From: Actinomycetales bacterium
Lineage (GTDB): Bacteria > Actinomycetota > Actinomycetes > Nanopelagicales > Nanopelagicaceae
Length of the DNA: 38,977 bases
Reading direction: 5' to 3'
Assembly: GCA_007280395.1 (NCBI GenBank)
Contig: QYQH01000070.1
Coordinates: 1 to 38,977, forward strand
Part shown: positions 16,996 to 26,105 of the stretch, piece by piece
How positions within the stretch are numbered: the stretch's first letter is position 1
How the letters are laid out: each line of letters starts with the position of its first letter
Program-made: the position numbers and the translations under genes
The notes under the pieces: generated by a model
Told to the model about the DNA's origin: nothing
Seen by the model: the letters and a program-made list of their open reading frames with translations, nothing else
Database searches by the model: none

Positions 16996-18513
16996 GTGAA
17001 AATAGTGAAACTAGTTCCAAGAATTGATTGTCATACACAATCTGAGATTGATTACTCGACTGTTGAAGCCATAGCCATTCCATTCGCTAAACCAGAAGAA
17101 GCTAGCGCTTTAGAAATCGGTAATCCCAAATTAGCTTCGCAAATTTCCAAGTACTTCGGATTAGATCTCACAGGCTTGCTTTCACAGTGGCCGGATGCAA
17201 CAGGCAAGGCCGGTGAATTAATTGAAATCCCGATTGAAAGTTCAAGCGGCAAATTATCCAGAATCTATTTAATCGGTGTCGGCGCTAATGGACCCGATGA
17301 CTTACGCAAGGCTGGTGCAGCTCTTGCCCGAAAAGTTAAAAATAGCGGAGCTCAAGTTCTAGATGTACTTGTTACAAATAAGCAAAGCGCACGAGTTCAT
17401 GCAGTAGCACTAGTTTTGGCAAGTTATTCCTGGAGTGAAAAAAGCGCACCAGCTAAAGAGTTAAAGGCTGCGCACTTCATAATTGTTGGAAATTTTGCAA
17501 AAGAAATAGTCAGCGCAAATTCTCTGGCTTTGGGAGTCTGGCGCGCAAGAGATCTAATTCATACGCCTTCAAATATTAAGAGCCCATTATGGATTGCAGA
17601 TCAAGCAAAGACATTAGTGGCACGAGCAAAATCACCTGAATTAAAGATTGAGATTAAGAGTGGTGCCGCGCTTGCAAAATTTGGTGGCTTACTAGCAGTC
17701 GGAAACTCAGCTCCAAAACCTGGGCCGCGATTTATTCAAGTTTCATACGCACCTAAGGGATCAAAGAGTTGGCCTCATGTAGTCCTAGTAGGTAAAGGAA
17801 TTACTTTTGACACTGGTGGCGTTTCGCTCAAACGACCATATGAATCGATGGTTGGAATGAAGAGCGATATGGCAGGTGCGGCTGCAGTTCTTGCCACAGT
17901 AATTGCAATTGCTGAAATGGGCGCGGATGCCCCAAAGGTTCGCATTACCTCGCTATTAATGTGTGCCGAAAATGCACTTTCATCTACATCTCAACGTCCT
18001 TCAGATGTAATTACGCATTTTGGTGGAACTACAGTTGAAGTTATCAATACTGATGCCGAAGGTCGTTTAGTTCTTGCTGATGGTCTGGCATATGCAGATG
18101 CTGAATTAGATCCAGATTACCTAATCGATGTTGCAACACTTACAGGTTCTGCAACTCTTGGCCTTGGTCGCCAATATGCAGCAATGTATACCCGTGATGT
18201 TTCACTCGCTCAAGATCTTTATGACTCTGGTCAAAACGTTGGTGAACGTGTTTGGCATATGCCACTAATTGATGATTACAAAGTTGCACTCGCAAGTGAA
18301 GTTGCAGATTTTAATCACACCGCTGAGAAACCCGATTTCAACGGGGGTTCAATTACGGCCGCTCTCTTCTTAGAACACTTTGCCGGAGATCGCAGATGGG
18401 TGCACTTAGATATTGCTGGTCCAGCTCGCTCCGAGAGTGATTCTGGTGAAAATCCAAAAGGCGGTACTGGCTTCGGGGTTAGATTGCTTACAGAGTGGTT
18501 GACTTCGCTATGA
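16996..18513 (+). CDS. pepA: Leucyl aminopeptidase (M17)
   Basis: Cytosolic dinuclear-metal aminopeptidase removing N-terminal residues from peptides. The 505-residue protein has a variable N-terminal macro-like domain and an M17 catalytic domain. Metal ligands Lys267 and Asp272 are in VGKGITFDTGG, and the signature NTDAEGRL starts at residue 351. GMKSDMAGAAAV and the C-terminal GGSITAALFLEHF complete the set. The start is GTG 16996. No clear Shine-Dalgarno or TANNNT site precedes it, so an alternative GTG at 17005 is possible. Its stop overlaps the ATG of the methyltransferase (ATGA). Confidence 0.94.
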   Translation: MKIVKLVPRIDCHTQSEIDYSTVEAIAIPFAKPEEASALEIGNPKLASQISKYFGLDLTGLLSQWPDATGKAGELIEIPIESSSGKLSRIYLIGVGANGPDDLRKAGAALARKVKNSGAQVLDVLVTNKQSARVHAVALVLASYSWSEKSAPAKELKAAHFIIVGNFAKEIVSANSLALGVWRARDLIHTPSNIKSPLWIADQAKTLVARAKSPELKIEIKSGAALAKFGGLLAVGNSAPKPGPRFIQVSYAPKGSKSWPHVVLVGKGITFDTGGVSLKRPYESMVGMKSDMAGAAAVLATVIAIAEMGADAPKVRITSLLMCAENALSSTSQRPSDVITHFGGTTVEVINTDAEGRLVLADGLAYADAELDPDYLIDVATLTGSATLGLGRQYAAMYTRDVSLAQDLYDSGQNVGERVWHMPLIDDYKVALASEVADFNHTAEKPDFNGGSITAALFLEHFAGDRRWVHLDIAGPARSESDSGENPKGGTGFGVRLLTEWLTSL

Positions 18514-19166
18514 CCTTTGATAGGACCGTTGATAAGACATCAAACAACCGTGGCGATATGTCAGCTTTTGCTGAAAATTTTCCGCATGAAGATTTCTTTA
18601 TGCAACAAGCCCGTAAGAATGGCGCCGAAGTTGGTGCACCTGATCCAACAGTCGGAGTCGGTGGATTAATTAATTTTGTTGTCGGCTTAATCTCTGCGAA
18701 ATCTATTGTAGAAATTGGAACTGGGTCTGGGGTTAGTGGACTCTGGATTTTTAACGGAGCGCCAAAAGAAGCAACTTTTACCTCGATTGATTCCGAACGC
18801 GAACATTCGGCAAGTGCAAAAGAGATCTTGGAAGAAGCTGGAATCTCTGCCCAAAGATTCAGATTAATTACCGGAAACATTATAGAAGTCGTTGGAAAGT
18901 TGGCCGATGCAAATTATGACTTGATGATTGTGAGGTCACCAGAAGATATGGTCGATGTGGTTCAAGAGAGTCACAGATTATTAAAGACCGGCGGGGTGTT
19001 AATTATTGATAATGCACTTGACGGTGGCAAGGTCGCAGACCCAACGCAACGAGATTTTGAAACCATCGCCCGGCGCGATTCGGTAAAAGCAATTCGTGAA
19101 GATTCCAGATGGAGTGCAACGGTACTTCCAATTGGCGGTGGCGCCCTTGTCGCCCGTAAAATTTAA
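18510..19166 (+). CDS. O-methyltransferase, class I SAM-dependent
   Basis: A 218-residue COMT/CCoAOMT-like methyltransferase. The SAM-binding loop is VEIGTGSGVSGLW, the acidic residue after strand 2 is in SIDSERE, and metal-site-like IIDNALDGGKV follows. The substrate is unknown. I chose ATG 18510, which overlaps the pepA stop, over an in-frame GTG 15 bases upstream inside pepA. In mycobacteria the orthologous position is next to sigE-rseA-htrA, but here htrA follows directly with a 2-base gap. Confidence 0.85.
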   Translation: MTFDRTVDKTSNNRGDMSAFAENFPHEDFFMQQARKNGAEVGAPDPTVGVGGLINFVVGLISAKSIVEIGTGSGVSGLWIFNGAPKEATFTSIDSEREHSASAKEILEEAGISAQRFRLITGNIIEVVGKLADANYDLMIVRSPEDMVDVVQESHRLLKTGGVLIIDNALDGGKVADPTQRDFETIARRDSVKAIREDSRWSATVLPIGGGALVARKI

Positions 19167-19168
19167 CC
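19157..19168 (+). promoter_or_regulatory. Candidate leaderless -10 promoter of htrA
   Basis: TAAAAT (19157-19162), six bases, then ATG 19169. The element sits inside the last codons of the methyltransferase gene, so htrA may have its own transcript despite the tight spacing. Confidence 0.5.
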
Positions 19169-20305
19169 ATGACTAAAACTCCAGATACCCCTTGGTGGAT
19201 CTCTGAACATCCCGTAGTCACTGCCCAGGATGTTAAGAAGCGAAATACCAGAACTGTTGGTTTCGGAGTTGCAATCACAATGGCGCTTATCGCCGGAGTC
19301 GTGGGGAGTATTGCCGGACGCACTACAGCAAATATTGATTCAAAAACTAATTTAGTAACTACAAAGAGCGTTATCGAACGCAAGCCTGATTCAATTGCTG
19401 GAATTGCCGGAAGGGTTTCGCCTTCAGTAGTTTCAATTGATGTACGGAATGGAAATTCTGGTGGAACTGGATCCGGATTCTTTTTAGATAGTTCGGGATA
19501 CATTCTTACTAATAACCATGTGATTTCAAGTGCGGCCACTAATAGCGCAACAATTACAGTGATGTTAGCCAATGGTAAGAATTATGATGCGAAGTTAATT
19601 GGGCGCGATATTGCTTATGATCTTGCCGTTATAAAAATCGCGGTTACAGATGCACCCGCACTTCAGCTCGGCGACAGTGATGAAGTTCAGGTAGGAGATG
19701 GGGTTATCGCAATTGGCTCACCACTTGGCCTTACAGGAACGGTAACTTCCGGAATCATAAGTGCAAAAAATCGCCCAGTTACATCTGGTGGTGGAACTAG
19801 TGAAAGTTCATTCATAAATGCAATTCAAACCGATGCTGCAATAAATCCAGGCAACTCTGGTGGGCCACTGGTAGATCTCTCCGGCGCAGTTATCGGAATT
19901 AATTCTGCAATCGCCACAACTAGTTCTGGATTTGGTGGTCAAGGCGGTTCAATCGGATTAGGTTTCGCGATTCCGATAAATCAAGCGCGAAAGACTGCAG
20001 ATCAACTGATTAAGAACGGTAGTTCAACCTATCCAATTATGGGAGTGTCACTTGATACGCGATACCCCGGGAACGGTGCAAAAATTTCTACTGAACCAGG
20101 ATCGATCACGCCAGGTGGACCAGCAGAAAGCGCAGGAATAAAACCTGGCGATGTGATTATTGAAATTGATGGAAAAGCTGTTGGAACATCTAGTGAAGCT
20201 ATCGTAAGCGTACGCTCACATAGTGTTGGAGATTCAATAAAAGTTAAGTTTCAACGTGATGGAGTCACAAAAGAGGTATCGCTAAAACTCATTGCCGCGA
20301 AGTAA
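19169..20305 (+). CDS. htrA: HtrA/DegP-type membrane-anchored serine protease
   Basis: Extracytoplasmic protease/chaperone of 378 aa. A short cytoplasmic N-terminus is followed by one membrane helix (about residues 29-50), then a trypsin-like domain with His117 (LTNNHVI), Asp151 (YDLAVIKI) and Ser230 (NPGNSGGPL). A C-terminal PDZ domain contains GGPAESAGIKPGDVIIEIDG. All catalytic residues are present. In mycobacteria HtrA degrades or processes envelope proteins and sits beside sigE and the anti-sigma gene rseA, neither of which is here. Followed by tatB. Confidence 0.95.
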   Translation: MTKTPDTPWWISEHPVVTAQDVKKRNTRTVGFGVAITMALIAGVVGSIAGRTTANIDSKTNLVTTKSVIERKPDSIAGIAGRVSPSVVSIDVRNGNSGGTGSGFFLDSSGYILTNNHVISSAATNSATITVMLANGKNYDAKLIGRDIAYDLAVIKIAVTDAPALQLGDSDEVQVGDGVIAIGSPLGLTGTVTSGIISAKNRPVTSGGGTSESSFINAIQTDAAINPGNSGGPLVDLSGAVIGINSAIATTSSGFGGQGGSIGLGFAIPINQARKTADQLIKNGSSTYPIMGVSLDTRYPGNGAKISTEPGSITPGGPAESAGIKPGDVIIEIDGKAVGTSSEAIVSVRSHSVGDSIKVKFQRDGVTKEVSLKLIAAK

Positions 20306-20317
20306 CCAAGTTAGATA

Positions 20318-20329
20318 TAGAATTCGAAA
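20318..20329 (+). promoter_or_regulatory. Candidate leaderless -10 promoter of tatB
   Basis: TAGAAT (20318-20323), six bases (TCGAAA), then ATG 20330, within the 24-base gap after htrA. No Shine-Dalgarno site. Confidence 0.6.
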
Positions 20330-20635
20330 ATGTTCGGAATTGGTGGCGGAGAAATAGTTGGCCTACTTCTGTTGGCTCTGGTGCTTATTGGACCAGACAA
20401 GCTCCCACAATTTTCTACAGATCTTGTAAAGCTAATTAGAAAAATCCGAGATATTGCACAAGGGGCAACAAATGACCTGCGCGATAACTTAGGGGCAGGA
20501 TACGAGGATTTAAAGGTTACTGATCTACATCCAAAAAAATTCATCACAAAGCATATTAACGAAGCGTTAGCCGAGCCGACTGCACAAATCCAAGAATTAA
20601 AAAAATCGGCGAAAATAGATCCGGATCTCTTATGA
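20330..20635 (+). CDS. tatB: Sec-independent protein translocase TatB
   Basis: A 101-residue membrane protein of twin-arginine translocation. One N-terminal helix (FGIGGGEIVGLLLLALVLI) is followed by the GPDKLPQF hinge, an amphipathic helix and a polar charged tail. The length and FGIGGGE start fit TatB better than TatA. tatA and tatC are not in the window. The position after htrA matches other actinobacteria. The stop overlaps mrp (ATGA). Confidence 0.88.
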   Translation: MFGIGGGEIVGLLLLALVLIGPDKLPQFSTDLVKLIRKIRDIAQGATNDLRDNLGAGYEDLKVTDLHPKKFITKHINEALAEPTAQIQELKKSAKIDPDLL

Positions 20636-21756
20636 CTAGTGAAGTAATTGCAAAAATTAATCAAGCGCTACAAGGAGTTTCAGATCCAGAACTGCATCGC
20701 CCGCTACCAGAACTTGGAATGGTTAAGTCAGTCGAATTCATTAATGGGGTCGCTGCAATAACTATTCTGCTTACAATTTCGGGCTGTCCAATGCGCGATC
20801 GCTTGCAGAAAGATATATCTGATTCCTTAGAACCAATAGCAGAAGTTAAATCTCTAGATCTAACTTTTGGAGTTATGAATCAAGAGCAGAGAGATAACGT
20901 AAAGAAGTTATTAAATGGTGGCAAAGAGCGTTTTATTCCATTTGCCCAACCAGGCTCTTTAACAAGAGTTATTGGTATTGCATCAGGTAAAGGTGGCGTC
21001 GGAAAATCTTCAGTGACTGTAAACATAGCCGTAGCGGCTGCACAGAAAGGATTGAAGGTAGGTATTTTAGATGCGGATATTTATGGTCATTCAATCCCAA
21101 GGCTTATGGGGATTGTTGGAAAACGACCAACCGCAATCGACCAAACTTTTATTCCGGTCGAAGCCTTTGGGGTAAAAGTCGTTTCAATGGAGATGTTTAA
21201 GCCGGAGCGTTCTGATGCTGTTGCTTTTCGCGGCCCGATGCTGCACAAAGTTTTAGAGCAATTATTAAGTGATGCATATTGGGGCGATCTTGATCTTCTT
21301 CTTCTGGATTTACCACCAGGAACTGGTGATATCGCAATTTCTCTGGGCCAACTCTTACCAGCATCAGAAATAGTAGTTGTTACAACGCCACAGATTGCCG
21401 CTGCTGAAGTTTCTGAACGAGCAGGGCGAATTGCTCACCAATTAAAACAACACATCATTGGCGTAATTGAAAACATGTCCGATACATCTTGTCACAAATG
21501 TGGTGAGCCAATTGCAATCTTTGGAACTGGTGGCGGCTTAGAAACTGCTAAACATTTATCAACTTTGGTTGGGACAGATGTAGCGCTAATTGGGCAGATC
21601 CCGTTTACTGCTGCCCTTCGAGAGGGTGGCGATATTGGTCAGCCAATTGTTATAAGCGATCCAACATGTCCAGCAAGTGAATCTTTTGCAGCAATAGTCG
21701 AAAAAATAACGTTACGCCCTAAGTCTTTAGTCGGGGTTAGGCTCTCGGTTTCCTAA
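20632..21756 (+). CDS. mrp: Mrp/ApbC-type P-loop ATPase, iron-sulfur carrier
   Basis: The 374 residues comprise an N-terminal MIP18/DUF59 domain (about 1-85, with GCPMRD) and a MinD-like ATPase. The deviant Walker A is GKGGVGKSS (119-127) and Walker B lies in LLLLDLPPGTGD. The conserved Cys287-x2-Cys290 (SCHKC) binds a bridging Fe-S cluster in the dimer. It delivers Fe-S clusters to apoproteins in the cytosol. Translationally coupled to tatB. Confidence 0.94.
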   Translation: MTSEVIAKINQALQGVSDPELHRPLPELGMVKSVEFINGVAAITILLTISGCPMRDRLQKDISDSLEPIAEVKSLDLTFGVMNQEQRDNVKKLLNGGKERFIPFAQPGSLTRVIGIASGKGGVGKSSVTVNIAVAAAQKGLKVGILDADIYGHSIPRLMGIVGKRPTAIDQTFIPVEAFGVKVVSMEMFKPERSDAVAFRGPMLHKVLEQLLSDAYWGDLDLLLLDLPPGTGDIAISLGQLLPASEIVVVTTPQIAAAEVSERAGRIAHQLKQHIIGVIENMSDTSCHKCGEPIAIFGTGGGLETAKHLSTLVGTDVALIGQIPFTAALREGGDIGQPIVISDPTCPASESFAAIVEKITLRPKSLVGVRLSVS

Positions 21757-21774
21757 CTTTCTAGAGACATCGCC

Positions 21775-21786
21775 TAAGATTGGGCT
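21775..21786 (+). promoter_or_regulatory. Candidate leaderless -10 promoter of the MgtE-like/NRAMP operon
   Basis: TAAGAT (21775-21780), six bases (TGGGCT), then ATG 21787. It heads a five-gene overlapping operon. No Shine-Dalgarno site. Confidence 0.6.
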
Positions 21787-23124
21787 ATGAAAAAGCCACC
21801 AGTAAAGAGCATCAATACGGTGGCCAAACGACTTGTAGGCCGCAGTGAATTGGTCCTACAGCGGAAAAATATTCGAGAATCTTTAGTTTCAGTTGCAGGA
21901 CTTATTGGTCGCCCAGTTAGATATCAAGGCGGAAATGAAATTGGTCGTCTTGTAGATGTCGTTGTAAGACATGGCGAAGATTCTTATCCGCCAGTTTCAG
22001 GATTGATCGTAAAAGTTGGTCAGAGTAAATCCTTTATTGATGGCGCAAGAATTGCAAAGTTAACTCAGAGCGAAATTCAACTCTCATCAGCGAGAGTAGA
22101 TCTAACTGAATTTGTTAGGCGAGAAGGCGAATCCCTTCTGGATGCTGATGTTTTAGATCACCAAATTGTTGATGTAAACGGCCTTCGAGTAGTTCGCTCC
22201 TCAGATCTTTACTTAGCACCTCTTGATCGCGAGATTCGAGTTGTTGGAGTAGATATTTCATTTAAAGCATTTATCCGCAGAATTTTTCCTGGTGCTCTTG
22301 GGCGCGGGCCAATTCCAGAACATGTAATTGACTGGGCTAACGTTGCCTCACTTGCTCATGGAACAGGAGTTGTTCGTTCAACTGAATCTCGGGCGGCACT
22401 AGGTCAACTTCGCCCTGCAGACTTAGCAGATTTAATTGAAGATTTAGCTGGCCGGGAACGAAGCGCACTTATTGAAATGCTTGACCCAGATCTCGCTGCA
22501 GATGCTCTGGAGGAGATGGAAGACGATGAACTACAAGGTTTGTTGCGCGGATTATCGGCGCAACGTTCTGCAGAATTAATTTCTCGAATGGAACCTGATG
22601 AAGGTGCTGAAGTTTTGCGTGATCTGAATGACGATCACCGAGAGAGCATTTTCATGGAGATGGATTCTTCAGTTGCAAAACAACTTAGAAAACTAGTTGA
22701 GTTCGATGAGACTTTAGCTGGTGGAATTATGACTTCACATATGTTGATTACTCACGAATCAGATACCGTAGCATCTGCACTTCAATTATTGGTTGAGCAT
22801 AAAAGTCGTGATATTTCAGATGGCGTAGTAGTTGTTGATGCAAAGGGTAAGTTGCTGGATCACATTCAAATTATCGAATTAATTGCTGCTAAACCAGGGG
22901 CCACACTTTCAACTTTAATCGGCCCCCCATATCCAACTTCGGTTAAAATAAATACCAGACTTGATGCAGTTATTGATGAGTTTGCAAATAACCGTGGCTC
23001 ATCAATCATTGTCGTTGATGAGAAGAATAAACCAGTGGGCAGAATCCTTGCTGATGACCTAGTAGACGCTCTAGCTTCAGTTTCTGGTTCACCTGGTTTC
23101 GCGCAAGGAAGTGGTGTGCTCTAA
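21787..23124 (+). CDS. Soluble MgtE-N/CBS protein with PRC-barrel domains
   Basis: The 445-residue cytoplasmic protein has PRC-barrel-like beta segments (about 35-170), then an MgtE N-terminal helical superhelix (about 208-308, LRPADLADLIEDLAGRERS) and a CBS pair (about 315-435). It has no membrane helices, so it holds the sensor half of a magnesium channel without the pore. In MgtE these domains bind Mg2+ and close the channel. The next gene starts inside its stop (TAATG) and encodes a transporter, so it probably gates or senses for that protein. The pairing is seen directly and the regulatory role is inferred. Confidence 0.88.
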   Translation: MKKPPVKSINTVAKRLVGRSELVLQRKNIRESLVSVAGLIGRPVRYQGGNEIGRLVDVVVRHGEDSYPPVSGLIVKVGQSKSFIDGARIAKLTQSEIQLSSARVDLTEFVRREGESLLDADVLDHQIVDVNGLRVVRSSDLYLAPLDREIRVVGVDISFKAFIRRIFPGALGRGPIPEHVIDWANVASLAHGTGVVRSTESRAALGQLRPADLADLIEDLAGRERSALIEMLDPDLAADALEEMEDDELQGLLRGLSAQRSAELISRMEPDEGAEVLRDLNDDHRESIFMEMDSSVAKQLRKLVEFDETLAGGIMTSHMLITHESDTVASALQLLVEHKSRDISDGVVVVDAKGKLLDHIQIIELIAAKPGATLSTLIGPPYPTSVKINTRLDAVIDEFANNRGSSIIVVDEKNKPVGRILADDLVDALASVSGSPGFAQGSGVL

Positions 23125-24368
23125 TGGCAACCAAACAGAGTATTTCACCAAAGAAGATTCGAATTGCTGCGCTCCTTGCAGTTATGGGGCCAGGAGTTAT
23201 TGCTGGGCTTTCAGATGATGACCCAGCAGGTATCACTACTTATTCCGTGCTTGGTGCGAAATATGGTTATCAACTTCTCTGGGTTCTTGTTGCCTCTACA
23301 GCCGCGCTTATTGTTTTCCAAGATCTTGGTGCACGAATTGGTGTTGTAACCCGGCAGGGGATGATTGGCTTAATTCGTCAAAAATATGGCGCAAGATCAG
23401 GAACACTCAGCGCTGGCGTACTAATCCTGGCAAATATTGGAACTATGACTGCAGAATTTGCAGGCATCGCCGCAGCAGGACAATTATTTGGTCTCAGCAA
23501 ATATTTGACCGTTCCGGTAGCCGGCATAGCTGTCTCTTTCCTAGTACTACGAAATTCATTTGCAAAAGTTGAGAAAGTTTTTTTTCTTATTTCTGGAGTA
23601 TTTATCGTCTATGTAATTGCTGGATTTATGGCACATCCGGATTGGGGAAGTGCGCTACGCGGTGTTGTTGTACCGAGTATGCCATTTACTCAAGATGCGG
23701 TCTTCATCGCTACTGCAACTTTTGGAACGACGCTGGCGCCTTGGGGCCTGGCATTCATTCAGTCGTATGCTGTAGATAAGCGGTTAACTCGCGATGATTT
23801 AAAACTGCTTCGAGTAGATGTCTGGACTGGATCTCTTCTAACTGGAGTTATCGGCTTCTTTGTAATTGTTACTTGCGCCGCAACGCTTAATAAAAATGGC
23901 ATTCAAATAAATGACGCGGCAGACGCTGCAAAAGCTCTTGAACCACTTGCGGGAACGCTTGCTAAGGAACTTTTTGCAATTGGTTTAATCGGAGCAGCGC
24001 TTCTAGCGGCCTCAATTTTGCCACTCTCAACTGCTTATTCTGTAAGTGATTTAACGGGCCGACCAGCGGCGCTTGATGACTCACCACGTGAAGCACCACT
24101 TTTCTATGCGACATTTGGCGTGATCACAATGCTCAGTGCGATTTTGATTTTAATCCCAGGTGCGCCTCTAATTAAGATTTTGGTTTTAACTCAGATCTTA
24201 AATGCAGTTCTCCTGCTGCCTTTACTTGTATATATGTATGGCATCTCTAAAGATGAGAGGCTGATGGGTGAATTTGTTGCAACCCGTACCATGAAAGTTA
24301 TTTATTCAATTATTATCACTGTAGTTGCTGTCGCGATTGCTTGCATGCTCTGGTTTACGATTAATTAA
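23124..24368 (+). CDS. NRAMP-related divalent metal transporter, probably Mg2+
   Basis: A 414-residue integral membrane protein with about eleven helices in the NRAMP fold. The helix-1 motif reads DDDPAG (31-36) instead of canonical DPGN. The helix-6 motif reads GTTLAPWG (201-208) instead of ATVMPH, so the methionine that selects transition metals is lost. NRAMP-related magnesium transporters (NRMT) described in Clostridium and Eggerthella carry comparable changes. Together with its translational coupling to the MgtE-like sensor, magnesium uptake is more likely than Mn2+ or Fe2+ uptake. Confidence 0.85.
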   Translation: MATKQSISPKKIRIAALLAVMGPGVIAGLSDDDPAGITTYSVLGAKYGYQLLWVLVASTAALIVFQDLGARIGVVTRQGMIGLIRQKYGARSGTLSAGVLILANIGTMTAEFAGIAAAGQLFGLSKYLTVPVAGIAVSFLVLRNSFAKVEKVFFLISGVFIVYVIAGFMAHPDWGSALRGVVVPSMPFTQDAVFIATATFGTTLAPWGLAFIQSYAVDKRLTRDDLKLLRVDVWTGSLLTGVIGFFVIVTCAATLNKNGIQINDAADAAKALEPLAGTLAKELFAIGLIGAALLAASILPLSTAYSVSDLTGRPAALDDSPREAPLFYATFGVITMLSAILILIPGAPLIKILVLTQILNAVLLLPLLVYMYGISKDERLMGEFVATRTMKVIYSIIITVVAVAIACMLWFTIN

Positions 24369-25267
24369 TGAGTAAACACGACCACACCGCAATTCCTGCG
24401 CCTAAAGATCTTGGCCTATTAACTCTTGGGGTAATTGGAGTCGGTACGTCAGGTCCAATAATTGCCGCAAGTATTATGCCCGTGCCTTCACTTATTTTTT
24501 GGCGCAATCTTGGTGGGGCCCTGATGATGTTGCCCTTTGCGCTCAAGAATGGTGAATGGAAGTCACGTGAAGAGCGGCGTGCAATTCTTTTATCCAGTTG
24601 CGCTGGAGTTTTTCTAGCAGCGCACTTCATATGCTTTTTTCTAGCAATGCGATTCACAAGTGTTGCGGCAGGTACCGCACTTGCCGCTCTGCAGCCAATT
24701 TTTACCGCAATTTATTTTAAAACACGTGGTGGCGTAATTCCAAGACGTGCCTGGGGTGGAATGTTTATCGCCTTTCTCTCCGTGCTTTTAATTACCGGAA
24801 TTGATTTTCAAATAAGTTTGCGCAATTTTGCAGGGGATATGCTCGCACTTTTAGGTGCGGCCCTAGCGGCTGGTTACATGTTAATTGGGTCTAAAGCCCA
24901 GCAGAAACTTTCAACATCTACTTATACGAGCGCTTGCTACCTAACATGCGCTATTACAGCGTTATTAATCGCGCTTGCTACCGGAAGTCAATTTTTACAT
25001 TTTGAAGCACGTCAATGGTGGCTAGTCATTGCACTAATTCTTGGTGCTCAATTTCTTGGACACACAATGTTCAATATGGCACTTCGCCGAGTTTCTCCAG
25101 TATTTGTTGCGCTAATTGTTTTCTTTGAAGTTCCCGTTAGCGCGCTAATCGCTTACTTTTGGATCGATCAAGTTCCTCCTGCGGGAATCATCCCAGGAAT
25201 CATTGGTTTATTGGTTGGCTGCGGTATCTTCGTATCAAGAGCGAAGGTTGTGCCAATAAATGATTGA
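24368..25267 (+). CDS. DMT superfamily (EamA) transporter
   Basis: A 299-residue membrane protein with two EamA repeats and about ten helices. LAALQPIFTAIYF ends the first repeat, and RVSPVFVALIVFFEVPVSALIAYF ends the second. These are small-molecule exporters or permeases of unpredictable substrate. The start lies inside the stop of the NRAMP-related gene (TAATG), so it belongs to the same operon. Confidence 0.85.
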   Translation: MSKHDHTAIPAPKDLGLLTLGVIGVGTSGPIIAASIMPVPSLIFWRNLGGALMMLPFALKNGEWKSREERRAILLSSCAGVFLAAHFICFFLAMRFTSVAAGTALAALQPIFTAIYFKTRGGVIPRRAWGGMFIAFLSVLLITGIDFQISLRNFAGDMLALLGAALAAGYMLIGSKAQQKLSTSTYTSACYLTCAITALLIALATGSQFLHFEARQWWLVIALILGAQFLGHTMFNMALRRVSPVFVALIVFFEVPVSALIAYFWIDQVPPAGIIPGIIGLLVGCGIFVSRAKVVPIND

Positions 25268-26105
25268 TCTACATACTCATTCATCCGCTAGTGACGGCAC
25301 TGATACACCAGGTGAATTAATTAATAAGGCTCATGCTCGCGGGATTACTGTTCTTGGACTGATGGACCACGACACGGTTGCTGGTTGGGACGAAGCTATT
25401 GCTTATCTTCGCCCGGGACTTTCGTTAGTACTTGGTTCCGAAATTTCAGCACAAACTCCTGATGGAATAAGCGTTCATATGCTTGGAGCGCTCTTTGATC
25501 GAAATAATAAGCCACTTATGGGGGCGCTGGCCAAGACCCGGGAAAGTCGTTATGGACGAATGGAAAAAATTGTTGGCCGGTTAAATGAAGTCGGAATTGA
25601 AATCACGATTGAAGAAGTTTTAGCCCAGCTTTCTGATGGTGCAACACTTGGCAGACCACATCTTGCAGATGCTTTAATTGTAAAGAAGATTGTAAAGAGC
25701 CGTGAAGAAGCATTCGAGCTTTACTTAAGTAACAGTTCAAAGTTCTATGTTTCTCATTATGCACCGACGCCCGAAGAAGCCATTCGGTTGATTAAGGAGG
25801 CGGGGGGAGTAGCCGTTATTGCTCATCCACTTGCCTCATTGCGCGGGCGAATAGTTTCGATAGATAGTTTCAAATCGATGGTCGATGCGGGAATGGATGG
25901 AATTGAAGTTTCACATCGAGACCAAACACCAGAAGCGCAAGAATTACTCGCCGCGGTTGTTAAACAATATGGCATCATTGCTACCGGTTCCAGTGATTAT
26001 CATGGCAATGGCAAAATGAATGAGCTAGCTGAATTCACTACAACATCGGAAGCCTTCGCTGAATTAGAGGCAAGGGCTAATGCACGAAGGGTGGTTCGGA
26101 AATGA
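25260..26105 (+). CDS. PHP-domain phosphoesterase (RNase AM/YciV-like)
   Basis: A 281-residue metal-dependent phosphoesterase with the PHP motifs in order: DLHTHSSASDGT, GLMDHDTV, GRPHLADAL, VIAHPLA and GSSDYHG. Relatives hydrolyse 3',5'-bisphosphonucleotides or short RNA 5' ends. It overlaps the EamA gene by 8 bases and marC by 4. Confidence 0.88.
   Translation: MIDLHTHSSASDGTDTPGELINKAHARGITVLGLMDHDTVAGWDEAIAYLRPGLSLVLGSEISAQTPDGISVHMLGALFDRNNKPLMGALAKTRESRYGRMEKIVGRLNEVGIEITIEEVLAQLSDGATLGRPHLADALIVKKIVKSREEAFELYLSNSSKFYVSHYAPTPEEAIRLIKEAGGVAVIAHPLASLRGRIVSIDSFKSMVDAGMDGIEVSHRDQTPEAQELLAAVVKQYGIIATGSSDYHGNGKMNELAEFTTTSEAFAELEARANARRVVRK

Noticed and set aside
19003-19572. Minus-strand open frame of 189 codons
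   Set aside because: Antisense to the methyltransferase/htrA junction, whose own frames carry intact catalytic motifs.
23124-24368. Ordinary Mn2+/Fe2+ NRAMP (MntH)
   Set aside because: Both metal-binding motifs of MntH (DPGN and MPH) are replaced and the coupled gene is an MgtE-type sensor.
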